Counted from the first letter of the stretch, positions 51,318 through 60,783 are shown. The stretch: DNA of 64,000 nucleotides from Streptomyces sp. TBY4 (GCF_024213195.1 NZ_JANAVF010000013.1:124001-188000); one strand, 5' to 3'. Notes: generated from the letters alone by a model not told the origin. Numbers and translations: made by a program.

Positions 51318-51782
51318 ATGACGATCCCGGGGCACAAGACGGCAGTGGAATGGCTGGTCTCGGCGGCGCCCGATCCGGACGCCTGCCGGTGGGAGTGGGA
51401 GCGCAACCCCCTCGGGGTCGCCCTGCTCCCCGCCGGCCGCCGGTGGGACGTGCTGATCCTGCCGGGGGAGCTGGGACACACCACCCTCGACGTACTGGAA
51501 GTGCTGCTGGACCGGCCCGGCCCGGTGCTCGCCGATTTCGGCGACTCGCGGCTGGGCTTCTTCGTGCCTCCGGGCACGGCCTCCCGCTGGGTCGGGACGG
51601 GCGTACGGGGAGCCGGGCGCGGGACCTGGATCGTGGTCCCGTACCCCGGTCGGGCCACGGGCGGGGTCCGCTGGCTGGTGGTCCCGGACGGGCGGGGCAC
51701 GCTCACCGATCCGGCGGTGCTGGAGCTCGCGATGCACGAGGCGGCGGCGCGCGTCGTGGGGCGGACGGGTGGGAAGTCTTGA
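51318..51782 (+). CDS. Hypothetical actinobacterial protein
   Basis: The 154-residue soluble protein is rich in Gly/Pro/Trp (DACRWEWERNPLGVALLPAGRRWDVLILPGELG...) with a repeated WxVxP pattern (DFGDSRLGFFVPPGTA, GTWIVVPYPG, VRWLVVPDGRGTL). No catalytic motif or membrane segment is evident. The layout loosely recalls the N-terminal domain of bifunctional primase-like proteins, but that is not a firm match. GGAGG lies upstream of the ATG. Confidence 0.65.
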   Translation: MTIPGHKTAVEWLVSAAPDPDACRWEWERNPLGVALLPAGRRWDVLILPGELGHTTLDVLEVLLDRPGPVLADFGDSRLGFFVPPGTASRWVGTGVRGAGRGTWIVVPYPGRATGGVRWLVVPDGRGTLTDPAVLELAMHEAAARVVGRTGGKS

Positions 51783-51807
51783 CAAGAACATTGGTCTGGA
51801 CCATCTT
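51779..51807 (+). promoter_or_regulatory. Chitinase promoter with DasR-like element (dre)
   Basis: TTGACA (51779-51784) and CATCTT (51802-51807) are separated by 17 bases. The spacer and -10 region contain ATTGGTCTGGACCATC (51790-51805), matching 12 of 16 positions of the DasR-responsive consensus ACTGGTCTAGACCACT, with the GGTCT-GGACC core. DasR represses chitin and N-acetylglucosamine genes in Streptomyces, so GlcNAc control of the downstream chitinase is expected. Confidence 0.8.
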
Positions 51808-51882
51808 GGGCGCCGCTGCGCCTTCCCCCACGGCACGCCCGCGCGCGGCCCGGCTCCATCCCCCGATGCACCGGAGGCAGTT

Positions 51883-53739
51883 GTGCGCCCCATCCGCCCT
51901 GTCCGCCCCGCCAGACCCACCCTCATGCGCTCCGCGCTGTCCCTCCTTACCGCCGCCGCCCTCGCGGCGGCCGGCCTGCTCGCCACAGGTCAGCCGGCCG
52001 CCGCGGCCGACGCCGACCTCATCCGCAACGGCGGCTTCGAAGCCGGCCTCACCGGCTGGAGCTGCTCGGCCGGCAGCGGAGCCGCCGTCAGCACGCCCGT
52101 GCACGGCGGCACTTCCGCCCTCAAGGGAACCCCGGCCGGGCAGGACAACGCCCGCTGCTCCCAGACCGTCACCGTCAAGCCCGACTCCGCGTACACGCTG
52201 AGCGCCTGGGTGCAGGGCGCGTACGTCTACCTCGGCGCGACCGGCACCGGGACCACGGACCCGCAGACCTGGACCCAGACCCCGGGTGCCTGGAAGCAGC
52301 TGAGCACGAGCTTCCGTACCGGCGCGAACACCACCTCGGTGACGGTCTACACCCAGGGCTGGTACGGCCAGCCGCCGCAGTTCACCGACGACGTGACCCT
52401 GATCGGCCCCGACCCCGGCGGCTCCGGACCCGGCGACCCCCAGATCCCGGCCGCCCCCGCGGGGCTCACCGGCTCCGCCTCCTCCGCCACCACCGTCGGC
52501 CTCTCCTGGGCGGCCGCGACCGGGGCCACCTCGTACAAGGTCTACCGGGACGGCGCGAACCCGACCACCGTCAGCGGCACTTCGGCGACGGTCACCGGCC
52601 TCACCGCCTCCACGACCTACTCCTTCCAGGTCAGCGCGGTCAACGCGGCCGGCGAATCCCCCAGGAGCGCGGCGGTCCCCGTGACCACGCAGAGCGGCGG
52701 CGGAAACCCCGGCAACCCGGGCCTCCCGGCGCACGCCCTGGTCGGCTACCTGCACGCCAGCTTCGCCAACGGCTCCGGCTACGTCCGGATGGCCGACGTA
52801 CCCGCCTCCTGGGACGTCATCAACCTGGCCTTCGGCGAGCCCACCTCGGTGACCTCGGGCGACATCCGCTTCCAGCTGTGCCCGGTCAGCGAGTGCCCGA
52901 CCGTCGAATCGGCCGCCGAGTTCAAGGCGGCCATCAAGGCCAAGCAGGCAGCCGGCAAGAAGGTCCTGATCTCGATCGGCGGCCAGAACGGCCAGGTCCA
53001 GCTGGGCACCACGGCAGCCCGCGACACCTTCGTCTCCTCCGTCAGCAAGATCATCGACGAGTACGGGCTCAACGGCCTCGACATCGACTTCGAGGGCCAC
53101 TCCCTCTCCCTGGCCACCGGCGACACCGACTTCCGCGCCCCCACCACCCCGGTGATCGTCAACCTGATCTCCGCCGTGAAGACCCTGAAGGCCAAGTACG
53201 GCCCGGACTTCATCCTGACGATGGCCCCCGAGACCTTCTTCGTCCAGCTCGGCTACCAGTACTACGGATCCGGCCCCTGGGGCGGCCAGGACCCGCGCGC
53301 CGGCGCCTACCTCCCGGTCATCCACGCCCTGCGCGACGACCTCACCCTGCTCCACGTCCAGGACTACAACTCGGGCTCGATCATGGGCCTCGACAACCAG
53401 TACCACTCCATGGGCGGAGCCGACTTCCACATCGCCATGACGGACATGCTGCTCACCGGCTTCCCCGTGGCCGGCAACACCTCCCGCGTCTTCCCCGCGC
53501 TGCGCGCCGACCAGGTCGCCATCGGCCTGCCGGCCACCACCAACGCGGGCAACGGCCACACCTCCCCGGCGGAGGTCAACAAGGCCCTGGACTGCCTGAC
53601 GAAGAAGGTCAGCTGCGGCTCGTACCAGACCCACGGCACCTGGCCGGCCCTGCGCGGCCTGATGACCTGGTCGATCAACTGGGACCGCTTCGGCAGCTGG
53701 GAGTTCTCGAAGAACTTCGACGCCTACTTCGGCGGCTGA
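51883..53739 (+). CDS. Secreted GH18 chitinase with CBM and fibronectin type III domain
   Basis: The 618-residue enzyme has a signal peptide (cleaved after AAAA, about residue 43), an N-terminal carbohydrate-binding module (LIRNGGFEAGLTGWSC...), a fibronectin III domain (about 190-275) and a GH18 catalytic domain. The DxxDxDxE site reads GLNGLDIDFE: the catalytic Glu and two Asp are kept while the first Asp is Asn. GTG 51883 follows GGAGG by six bases. The DasR-like element upstream fits induction by chitin. It overlaps the convergent PAP2 gene by 16 bases. Confidence 0.92.
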   Translation: MRPIRPVRPARPTLMRSALSLLTAAALAAAGLLATGQPAAAADADLIRNGGFEAGLTGWSCSAGSGAAVSTPVHGGTSALKGTPAGQDNARCSQTVTVKPDSAYTLSAWVQGAYVYLGATGTGTTDPQTWTQTPGAWKQLSTSFRTGANTTSVTVYTQGWYGQPPQFTDDVTLIGPDPGGSGPGDPQIPAAPAGLTGSASSATTVGLSWAAATGATSYKVYRDGANPTTVSGTSATVTGLTASTTYSFQVSAVNAAGESPRSAAVPVTTQSGGGNPGNPGLPAHALVGYLHASFANGSGYVRMADVPASWDVINLAFGEPTSVTSGDIRFQLCPVSECPTVESAAEFKAAIKAKQAAGKKVLISIGGQNGQVQLGTTAARDTFVSSVSKIIDEYGLNGLDIDFEGHSLSLATGDTDFRAPTTPVIVNLISAVKTLKAKYGPDFILTMAPETFFVQLGYQYYGSGPWGGQDPRAGAYLPVIHALRDDLTLLHVQDYNSGSIMGLDNQYHSMGGADFHIAMTDMLLTGFPVAGNTSRVFPALRADQVAIGLPATTNAGNGHTSPAEVNKALDCLTKKVSCGSYQTHGTWPALRGLMTWSINWDRFGSWEFSKNFDAYFGG

Positions 53740-54557
53740 CCGGGCGGTACGGATGCGGCGGGGCCGGGGCGGGCGCGCCCCGGCCCCGCCGCGCGCACCC
53801 CGAGCAGCAGGGGCGTGCACATCAGCAGGCTGGCCAGGACGTCCAGGGGCCAGTGGTAGCCGCGCAGGATCAGCCCGGCCGCCGTCAGGGCGGTGAGGGC
53901 GGCCGCGAGGGGGAGGGGCCAGCGGCCCCGGACGTACGGGCGCACCAGCAGGGCCGCGCCCACGTACGCCACGTACGCGGTGGCCGTGTGGCCCGAGGGG
54001 TAGTAGCCGGAGGCCCAGGGCTCCAGGGGGCCCGGCCGGCCGGTCCACTCCTTCAGCGGGACGACCAGCGCCGGCACCAGCACCATGGCCAGGGCCGCGG
54101 CGGCCGCGCCCCGGCGGTTGCCGCGCCGGGCGGCGTAGACGGCGGCGAGGAGCAGCACCGGGACGGCGACCGGGATGTTGCCGAGGTCGGAGAGGCGCTG
54201 GGTGACGCCGTCGGGGACGGTGCGCACGAGCACCCGGCTGAGGGCGGCGTCCGGTGCCAGCAGCGGCCCGGACACGAGGACCTGCCAGGTGATCAGGGCG
54301 AAGAGCACGGCGCAGAGCGCGCAGAGCGCGTGGAGCCCGTAGGCCCGGGCGTAGCGGAGAGTGGCCGGCCGCCCCGGAACAGGGGGGGTGGTTCCGGGGC
54401 GGCCGCCCGGATCGGCCTGCCGGGCGCCCCGGGGGGTTTGGGGCGTGCGGCGGTCCGATCGGTGAGGAGTGTGCGCGAACGCATGCCCAGTGCGGCGCTG
54501 GGGAAGCCCGGTACTGGTGTCGCCACCGGTTTCCCGGGAGCGGGGTGTCTCACTCAT
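53724..54557 (-). CDS. PAP2-family membrane phosphatase
   Basis: The 277-residue protein starts at ATG 54557 (MSETPRSRETGGD). It has a disordered Arg/Pro-rich N-terminus, then about five spans with the phosphatase motifs LKEWTGRPGP, YYPSGHTATAY and RGYHWPLDVLAS. The PAP2 superfamily acts on lipid phosphates such as phosphatidic acid or undecaprenyl diphosphate. No operon partner. It converges with the chitinase. Confidence 0.85.
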   Translation of the reverse strand: MSETPRSRETGGDTSTGLPQRRTGHAFAHTPHRSDRRTPQTPRGARQADPGGRPGTTPPVPGRPATLRYARAYGLHALCALCAVLFALITWQVLVSGPLLAPDAALSRVLVRTVPDGVTQRLSDLGNIPVAVPVLLLAAVYAARRGNRRGAAAAALAMVLVPALVVPLKEWTGRPGPLEPWASGYYPSGHTATAYVAYVGAALLVRPYVRGRWPLPLAAALTALTAAGLILRGYHWPLDVLASLLMCTPLLLGVRAAGPGRARPGPAASVPPGQPPK

Positions 54558-54722
54558 CTGCAGAAACCGTACGGCAGCGGAAGGGGGACCGACAGCGGGA
54601 AAACGCTCCCGCCATCGGCCCCCCACACCTTCTTCACAGTGCCCGACGGTTACCTGCGGTAGTGATCGCTCGGTGATCGAGGATCGCGGCTCCGCGTTCT
54701 ACCGCCGGCATCAGACGTTCGA

Positions 54723-56057
54723 TCAGAGGGTCGCGAACGCGGCCTCGATGACGTCCAGGCCCTCGTTCAGCAGGTCCTCGCCGATGACCAGCGGGGGCAG
54801 GAAGCGGAGCACGTTGCCGTAGGTGCCGCAGGTGAGGACGAGCACGCCCTCGGCGTGGCAGGCCTTGGCGAGCGCGCCGGCCGCCTCCGGGTTCGGGGTC
54901 TTGGACGCAGGGTCCTTCACCAGCTCGATCGCGATCATGGCGCCGCGGCCGCGGATGTCGCCGACGATGTCGTACTTCTCCTGGATGGCCGTCAGGCGGG
55001 CCTTCATGATGGACTCGATCTTCTTCGCCGCGGCGTTGAGGTCGAGCTCCTTCATGGTCTCGATGGAGCCGAGCGCACCGGCGCAGGCCACCGGGTTGCC
55101 GCCGTAGGTGCCGCCCAGGCCGCCGCCGTGCACGGAGTCCATGATCTCGGCGCGGCCGGTCACGGCGGCGAGCGGCAGACCGCCCGCGATGCCCTTGGCG
55201 GTCGTGATCAGGTCGGGGACGATGCCCTCGTCCTCGCACGCGAACCACTGGCCGGTGCGGCAGAAGCCGGACTGGATCTCGTCGGCGACGAAGACGATGC
55301 CGTTGTCGTTGGCGAACTTCACGATCGCCGGGAGGAAGCCCTTGGCCGGCTCGATGAAGCCGCCCTCGCCGAGGACCGGCTCGATGATGATCGCGGCGAC
55401 GTTCTCGGCGCCGATCTGCTTCACGATGTTGTCGATCGCCTGGGCGGCGGCCTCGGGGCCGCAGTTCTCGGCGCCGGTCGGCCAGCGGTAGCCGTAGGCG
55501 ACCGGGACGCGGTAGACCTCGGGGGCGAACGGGCCGAAGCCCTGCTTGTACGGCATGTTCTTCGAGGTCAGCGCCATCGTGAGGTTCGTACGGCCGTGGT
55601 AGCCGTGGTCGAAGACGACGACGGCCTGGCGCTTGGTGTACGAACGGGCGATCTTGACGGCGTTCTCGACGGCCTCGGCGCCGGAGTTGAACAGCGCCGA
55701 CTTCTTCTCGTGGTCACCCGGGGTGAGCTCGGCGAGGGCCTCGCAGACCTCCACGTAGCCCTCGTAGGGGGTCACCATGAAACAGGTGTGGGTGAAGTCG
55801 GCGAGCTGCGCCGCGGCGCGGCGCACGACGGCCTCGGCGGAGGCGCCGACCGAGGTCACGGCGATGCCGGAACCGAAGTCGATCATGCGGTTGCCGTCGA
55901 CGTCCTCGATGATGCCGCCGCCCGCGCGGGCCGTGAAGACGGGAAGCACGGACCCCACGCCACCGGCCACCGTCGACAGACGGCGGGCCTGCAGCTCCTG
56001 CGACTTGGGGCCGGGGATCGCGGTGACGATGCGGCGCTCCTGCGGGACAGCGGTCAT
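54723..56057 (-). CDS. gabT: 4-aminobutyrate aminotransferase
   Basis: The 444-residue PLP enzyme moves the amino group of GABA to 2-oxoglutarate, giving succinate semialdehyde. FNSGAEAVENAVKIARSYT, EPVLGEGGFIEPAKGFLPAI, DEIQSGFCRTGQWFACE and the PLP Lys in DLITTAKGIAGGLPLAAVTGR are the GabT signature. AGGAGC lies seven bases before ATG 56057. It works downstream of the aminobutyraldehyde dehydrogenases in this window. The 260-base gap to the next divergent gene must contain both promoters. Confidence 0.93.
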   Translation of the reverse strand: MTAVPQERRIVTAIPGPKSQELQARRLSTVAGGVGSVLPVFTARAGGGIIEDVDGNRMIDFGSGIAVTSVGASAEAVVRRAAAQLADFTHTCFMVTPYEGYVEVCEALAELTPGDHEKKSALFNSGAEAVENAVKIARSYTKRQAVVVFDHGYHGRTNLTMALTSKNMPYKQGFGPFAPEVYRVPVAYGYRWPTGAENCGPEAAAQAIDNIVKQIGAENVAAIIIEPVLGEGGFIEPAKGFLPAIVKFANDNGIVFVADEIQSGFCRTGQWFACEDEGIVPDLITTAKGIAGGLPLAAVTGRAEIMDSVHGGGLGGTYGGNPVACAGALGSIETMKELDLNAAAKKIESIMKARLTAIQEKYDIVGDIRGRGAMIAIELVKDPASKTPNPEAAGALAKACHAEGVLVLTCGTYGNVLRFLPPLVIGEDLLNEGLDVIEAAFATL

Positions 56058-56317
56058 AGGGGGCTCCTGGAGGGTGGGGGTGTTTTCGGACGCACTTGTG
56101 TCTTTGTCCGCAGGCTAGGCCCGGGAGGCGGGGTCCTGCATGCTCCGTTCGGGAGTGGTGCCCGCGTGTCCTTGTCCGTGACGGCCATAGGAAGGAATCC
56201 GCGCCTGTCTTGTGGATCATGACCGGGTACGGGCCGCGGGGCGGCGACGGCCACTAGATTGAGCGCGCGGTGCGGTGCAGCACGGCGGAGCGGTAACGGG
56301 CAGGGGGCAGAGGTTTC

Positions 56318-58753
56318 ATGGACACCGACGGCACGCACGGCGGGGAGCGCGGCAGTTACGGCGGCTCGCACGATGTGGGGGCCGGCGGTCCCCACATCCC
56401 CCGGCCATCCGGCCCGCCGCCCGTGCCGCCACGACCGGCCGCGCCCCCGCCGCCGCCCGCGTACGCGCCGGGGAGCCCCGTCGCGGGCGCGACCACGGCT
56501 CCCGCAGCGACGCCCTTCACCGCGTGGCTGAGCGTCCCGCGACCGGAGGCCAAGCCCGGCATCTGGCGCTACGCCTACACCCCGGCCGCACCGAAGTCCG
56601 ACACCAACGGCCGGGTGCTGATCACGCGGGTCGTGATCTCCTTCCTCGTCTTCTTCGTGTGCTGGCAGGCCTTCCTCGATCAGAACCTCCCCCTCGACAT
56701 CGAAGGAGCCCCGCTCCACTACTTCACACCCGACAGCTGGTGGACGGGCAATCTGGTCAAGCAGCCGGTCGACCACCGGGGCATGGCGGCCACTGAGTTC
56801 TACGAGCTGCTGGTCACCGTGGGCCTGTTCCTCGGCTTCGCCAAGCTGGGAGGCTGGCGGACGGCCTTCGACCGGTTGATCGCGGCTCGGGGCCCCTGGT
56901 ACCGCGCGCTGGGCGCCGCAGCAGGAGCCCTCGCCGTCGTGCTGGTGATCCAGAACCCGACGCCGATCCTCAAGGTCTATCCACTGGCCTTCGGGCACCT
57001 TCCGTATGCGGAGCTCGGCGAAACGGGCGGTGCGGTGGTCACGAACGTTCTCTACGTACTGATCTATGCACCCGTCGTCTTCTTCTTCGCCCGCCTCGGC
57101 GGCTGGACCGCCCTGCTGACCGGCCTCCGCTCCTCCGCCCATCCCGCCGATGCCCCGCAGGCAGTGCCCCCGGACGGCCCGGACTCGCCGGCCGGCTGGC
57201 CGCACTTGCGTGCCGCCGGGCTGCCGGAGACCGCGGACCGGCTGGCGGCAGAAGCCCGGCAGGGGCGGATGAACGACGTCGACCACGCACGGATCCAGCG
57301 GGCCTGGGAGTCCGTGAGGGCCGACCCCTCGAGGCGCCCCGCCTTCGTGGAAGCCGTACGGGCCAAGGGTGCGGCCGCCTGCTGCCACCCGTCGGGCGCC
57401 CGCGACCTGCCTGCCCGCACCGCCTCCCACGACCTGACCGTCGGGCAGGTCCGGCTCGGCCGGGTCACCGGCGCCCAGCCGAACCCCCAGGAGCGCCGCG
57501 GGACCGGTCTGGCCCTCGATCCCGGCGTGCTGGGTACTTCGGTCCTCGTCGTCGGCCCCTCGGGTTCGGGCAAGACGACCGGGCTGGTCAGGCCGGTCGT
57601 GGAGTCGCTGGCCCTCCAGGCACTGGCCGGACAGGCGGCCGTCATCGCGGTGGGCGCCGCAGGATCCCGGCTGGGTCCTGACGAGGCCTACGACATCGTG
57701 GTGCGCCTGGGCGACTCCGCGTCCGTCCACGACCTCGACCTCTACGGCGGGACCGGCGACCCCGACGAGGCGGCCTCCTTCCTCGCCGAAGCATTCGCAG
57801 GCGACCTCCCGGGCGTCGACGTACGCCGGTCGGCAACCGCGCTCGCCCAGGTCCTCGGCCCGTTCCATGCCGCGTACGGCCGTTTCCCGACCGTGCCCGA
57901 GCTGCGTGCGCTGCTGGAGCAGCTGCCCGCGGCGCTGGGGGCACTGCGCCAGGAGCTGGAGGGTTCCGGGCAGCAGCCCATGCTGCGCGAGCTCGATGCC
58001 AGGGCGCGGCAGCACGCCGTCCACGGCGACCCGGGACCGGCTCTAGCGGACAGGGCGGCCCTGCTCGACCGGCCGGCGTTCCACGGCTTCTTCGACACCA
58101 CCGGCGGCGGACGGCCCTTCTCCCTCCGCACCCTGGAGCATCCCGTCCGGGTGCGTGTGGACCTCCCGGAGCGGGGCCATCCGGATGCTTCCCGGCTGCT
58201 GGCCCGGCTGCTGCTCGCGCAGTTCAACGCGGCGGCCGCGGCCCGTGCCGACCGCTCCCTGTTCGCCTTCCTGGCCCTCGACGACGCTTCGCACACCGTC
58301 ACGGCCGAGGCCGTGCGCAGCATGCAGGGTCTCCGCTCGGCCAACGCGGGGGTCCTGCTGGCACTGCGCACCCTGGAAGACGTACCGGAAGGGCTGCGCA
58401 CCCCCCTCCTCGGTTCGGTCGGCTGCCGGATCGCCCTCTCCGGGGTCACCACGTGGGACGGCAAGTGGTTCGCGGACGCCTGGGGAACCGAGCTGGTCGA
58501 GACGCGTGACGTCACGAGCCGCACGGTCTACGCCGACCAGCCCTTCACCCGGGCCGTACACGCGGTACGCAAGGTGATCACCGGCAAGGCGGTCACCACG
58601 GACGCGGTCACCGTGCGGAAGGTGGAGCGCGAGCGGTGGTCGGCCTCGGCCCTCGCCAACACCGTGCCCCCCGGCCACGCCGTGCTCTCGCTGACCTCCG
58701 TCCGCGGTGAGCGGGCCGCTCCGCTGCTGGTGCGGCTCGGGGACCGGGCGTGA
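56318..58753 (+). CDS. VirD4/TraG-like membrane ATPase
   Basis: The 811-residue protein has a Gly/Pro/Ala-rich N-terminus, about four membrane spans between residues 100 and 270, a linker, then an ATPase domain with Walker A VGPSGSGKTTGLVRPVV (G413 onwards) and a Walker B-like LFAFLALDDASH (about 645-656). LRSANAGVLLALRTLEDV follows, like the TraD/VirD4 C-terminal core. No relaxase, VirB or TraB gene is nearby, so it is probably a chromosomal ATPase of unknown role rather than a conjugative coupling protein. It occurs between the gabT and pucR genes, unrelated by motif. Confidence 0.8.
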   Translation: MDTDGTHGGERGSYGGSHDVGAGGPHIPRPSGPPPVPPRPAAPPPPPAYAPGSPVAGATTAPAATPFTAWLSVPRPEAKPGIWRYAYTPAAPKSDTNGRVLITRVVISFLVFFVCWQAFLDQNLPLDIEGAPLHYFTPDSWWTGNLVKQPVDHRGMAATEFYELLVTVGLFLGFAKLGGWRTAFDRLIAARGPWYRALGAAAGALAVVLVIQNPTPILKVYPLAFGHLPYAELGETGGAVVTNVLYVLIYAPVVFFFARLGGWTALLTGLRSSAHPADAPQAVPPDGPDSPAGWPHLRAAGLPETADRLAAEARQGRMNDVDHARIQRAWESVRADPSRRPAFVEAVRAKGAAACCHPSGARDLPARTASHDLTVGQVRLGRVTGAQPNPQERRGTGLALDPGVLGTSVLVVGPSGSGKTTGLVRPVVESLALQALAGQAAVIAVGAAGSRLGPDEAYDIVVRLGDSASVHDLDLYGGTGDPDEAASFLAEAFAGDLPGVDVRRSATALAQVLGPFHAAYGRFPTVPELRALLEQLPAALGALRQELEGSGQQPMLRELDARARQHAVHGDPGPALADRAALLDRPAFHGFFDTTGGGRPFSLRTLEHPVRVRVDLPERGHPDASRLLARLLLAQFNAAAAARADRSLFAFLALDDASHTVTAEAVRSMQGLRSANAGVLLALRTLEDVPEGLRTPLLGSVGCRIALSGVTTWDGKWFADAWGTELVETRDVTSRTVYADQPFTRAVHAVRKVITGKAVTTDAVTVRKVERERWSASALANTVPPGHAVLSLTSVRGERAAPLLVRLGDRA

Positions 58754-58928
58754 GGCGGGATGCGGGGCGGGATGTGGGTCCGGACTGAGCGGACCCGTAC
58801 GGGGTGGCAGAATCGAGGGGAGTCGTTCGTACGACACGGCGAAAACCGCGGGGGTGGTCCACGGCGAGAATCCTCCGTCGGCACCCCGCCGCCGAACTCC
58901 CTCCTCTCCCTAAGGCGCCCCGGTACCC

Positions 58929-60509
58929 ATGCCGCTCACCCTCGCCTCGCTCGTCCAGCACTCGGCGCTCAAGCTCAGCGTCCGGGCCGGGGAGGGCCGC
59001 CTCGACACCCCCGTGCGCTGGGCCCACGTCAGTGAGCTCGCCGACCCCGTCCCCTACATGGAGGGCGGGGAGCTCCTCCTCATCACCGCGATGAAGCTGG
59101 ACGCGGAGGACCCCGAGGAGATGCGGCGCTACGTGCGCAGGCTCTCCGCGGCCGGGGTCGTCGGGATCGGCTTCGCCATCGGGGTGAACTACGAGGCCGT
59201 GCCCGAGGCGCTCGTGGAGGCCGCCACCGCCGAGGACATGCCGCTGCTGGAAGTGCCCCGGCGCACCCCGTTCCTCGCCATCAGCAAGGCCGTCTCCGCG
59301 GCCCTCGCCGCCGACCAGTACCGGGCCGTGACCGCCGGCTTCGAGGCACAGCGCGAGCTGACCCGGGCCGCGCTCTCCGCCGACGGGCCCGCCGAACTGC
59401 TGACGAAGCTGGCGGCGCACGTGCACGGCTGGGCCGCCCTGTACGACACCTCGGGCGCCGTCGTCGCGGCCGCGCCCGACTGGGCGGCGCGCCGGGCCGC
59501 CCGGCTCACCCCCGACGTGGAACGGCTGCGCGAGCGGCCGGCGCCGGCCAGCGCCGTGGTCGGCGGCTCCGAGGACCGGGTGGAACTCCAGTCGCTGGGC
59601 ACCGGGAGGCGGGCCCGCGGAGCCCTCGCGGTCGGCACCGGGGCCCCGCTCGGCACGGCGGAGCGGTACGCCGTCCACTCTGCGGTGGCCCTGCTGACCC
59701 TCACCACCGAACGCTCCCGCTCCCTGCACGACGCGGAGTCCCGGCTCGGCGCCGCCGTGCTGCGCATGCTCCTCGCCGGCCAGGCGGAGCACGCCCAGGC
59801 CGTGGCCGGGGACCTGTACGGGGCCCTGCTCGACGCACCCTTCCGGATCCTCGTGGCGGAACCGGCCCTGGCGGGCACGGCCCAGCCGGAGGGACTCGCG
59901 CTGCTCGCCGACGCCGTGGAATCGGCGGCGGCGCGCACGGGGGAGACCCTGCTGACGGTGCCGGAGCCCGGCCGGCTGGTGGTCCTCGCGGCCGACGGGG
60001 GCTCGGCGGTGCAGGCGTGCGTGGCCCACGCGGAGGCCCTGGAATCGCGCCGCGGCCGGGAGGCGGCGGGGGAACCGGAGCCGGACGAGCTGGTCCTCGG
60101 GCTGTCGGCGCCCGCGATGGCCTCCGGCGTGGCGGCGGCCTTCAAACAGGCCGACCAGGCCCTGGCCGTGGCCCGGCGGCGCGGCCGCCCGCTGGTGGAA
60201 CACGAGGACCTCGCCGCGGGCTCGGTCCTCCCCCTCCTCGCCGACGAAGCGGTACGGGCCTTCGCGGACGGCACGCTGCGGGCGCTGCGCGAGCACGACG
60301 AGAAGGGCCGGGGCGACCTGGTGGCCTCCCTCCAGGCGTGGCTCTCCCGGCACGGGCAGTGGGACGCGGCAGCGGCCGATCTGGGCGTGCACCGCCACAC
60401 GCTGCGCTACCGCATGCGCCGCGTGGAGGAGATCCTCGGCCGCTCCCTGGACGACCCGGACGTCCGCATGGAGCTCTGGCTCGCCCTGAAGGCCACGGCG
60501 CCTTCCTGA
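58929..60509 (+). CDS. PucR-family transcriptional regulator
   Basis: The 526-residue protein has the PucR N-terminal domain (MPLTLASLVQHSALKLSVRAGEG...LLITAMKL) and a GGDEF-like middle domain. The C-terminal HTH_30 domain reads HGQWDAAAADLGVHRHTLRYRMRRVEEILGRSLDDPDVRMELWLALKA. PucR proteins control purine, GABA and amine catabolism. Lying between gabT and the aldehyde dehydrogenase at 61026, it is the best candidate to regulate GABA catabolism here. Confidence 0.92.
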   Translation: MPLTLASLVQHSALKLSVRAGEGRLDTPVRWAHVSELADPVPYMEGGELLLITAMKLDAEDPEEMRRYVRRLSAAGVVGIGFAIGVNYEAVPEALVEAATAEDMPLLEVPRRTPFLAISKAVSAALAADQYRAVTAGFEAQRELTRAALSADGPAELLTKLAAHVHGWAALYDTSGAVVAAAPDWAARRAARLTPDVERLRERPAPASAVVGGSEDRVELQSLGTGRRARGALAVGTGAPLGTAERYAVHSAVALLTLTTERSRSLHDAESRLGAAVLRMLLAGQAEHAQAVAGDLYGALLDAPFRILVAEPALAGTAQPEGLALLADAVESAAARTGETLLTVPEPGRLVVLAADGGSAVQACVAHAEALESRRGREAAGEPEPDELVLGLSAPAMASGVAAAFKQADQALAVARRRGRPLVEHEDLAAGSVLPLLADEAVRAFADGTLRALREHDEKGRGDLVASLQAWLSRHGQWDAAAADLGVHRHTLRYRMRRVEEILGRSLDDPDVRMELWLALKATAPS

Positions 60510-60614
60510 CGCGCCGGATTCCGTCCGCCAGTGGCTGGGCGGGGTGCCCGCCACCACCGTCCCGGCGTGGGGCCCGGTGGGCCGGTGCGGGTGGGTTGGC
60601 CCTGCGGGGCGAGG

Positions 60615-60783
60615 TCCCCTACCCGCCCTTCGCCCGTTCCCCGGGCTGCGCCCGGACCCGTACGTGCGCTTCGCGCCCGTGCCCTCAAACGCCGGGCGGG
60701 CTGGATTTATCCAGCCCCGCCGGCGTTTGAGGCGCGGGGTCCGGGGCGGAGCCCCGGGGAACGGTGGAAGGGCGGGTAGGGGA
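60615..60783. repeat. Nested palindromic intergenic repeat, full-length copy
   Basis: Outer arms 60615-60664 and about 60737-60783 are inverted copies (TCCCCTACCCGCCC... versus ...GGGCGGGTAGGGGA). They enclose an inner palindrome (60685-60706 and 60709-60730, 20 of 22 positions paired, two-base loop) reading TCAAACGCCGG...CCGGCGTTTGA. The first 37 bases are identical to 25517-25553. It fills most of the 516-base gap between pucR and the aldehyde dehydrogenase gene. The rest of that gap (60784-61025) shows no gene. Confidence 0.85.

Noticed and set aside
51883..53739. Inactive chitinase because the first Asp of DxxDxDxE is Asn
   Set aside because: The catalytic Glu and the other two Asp are intact, and this first position varies in active GH18 enzymes.
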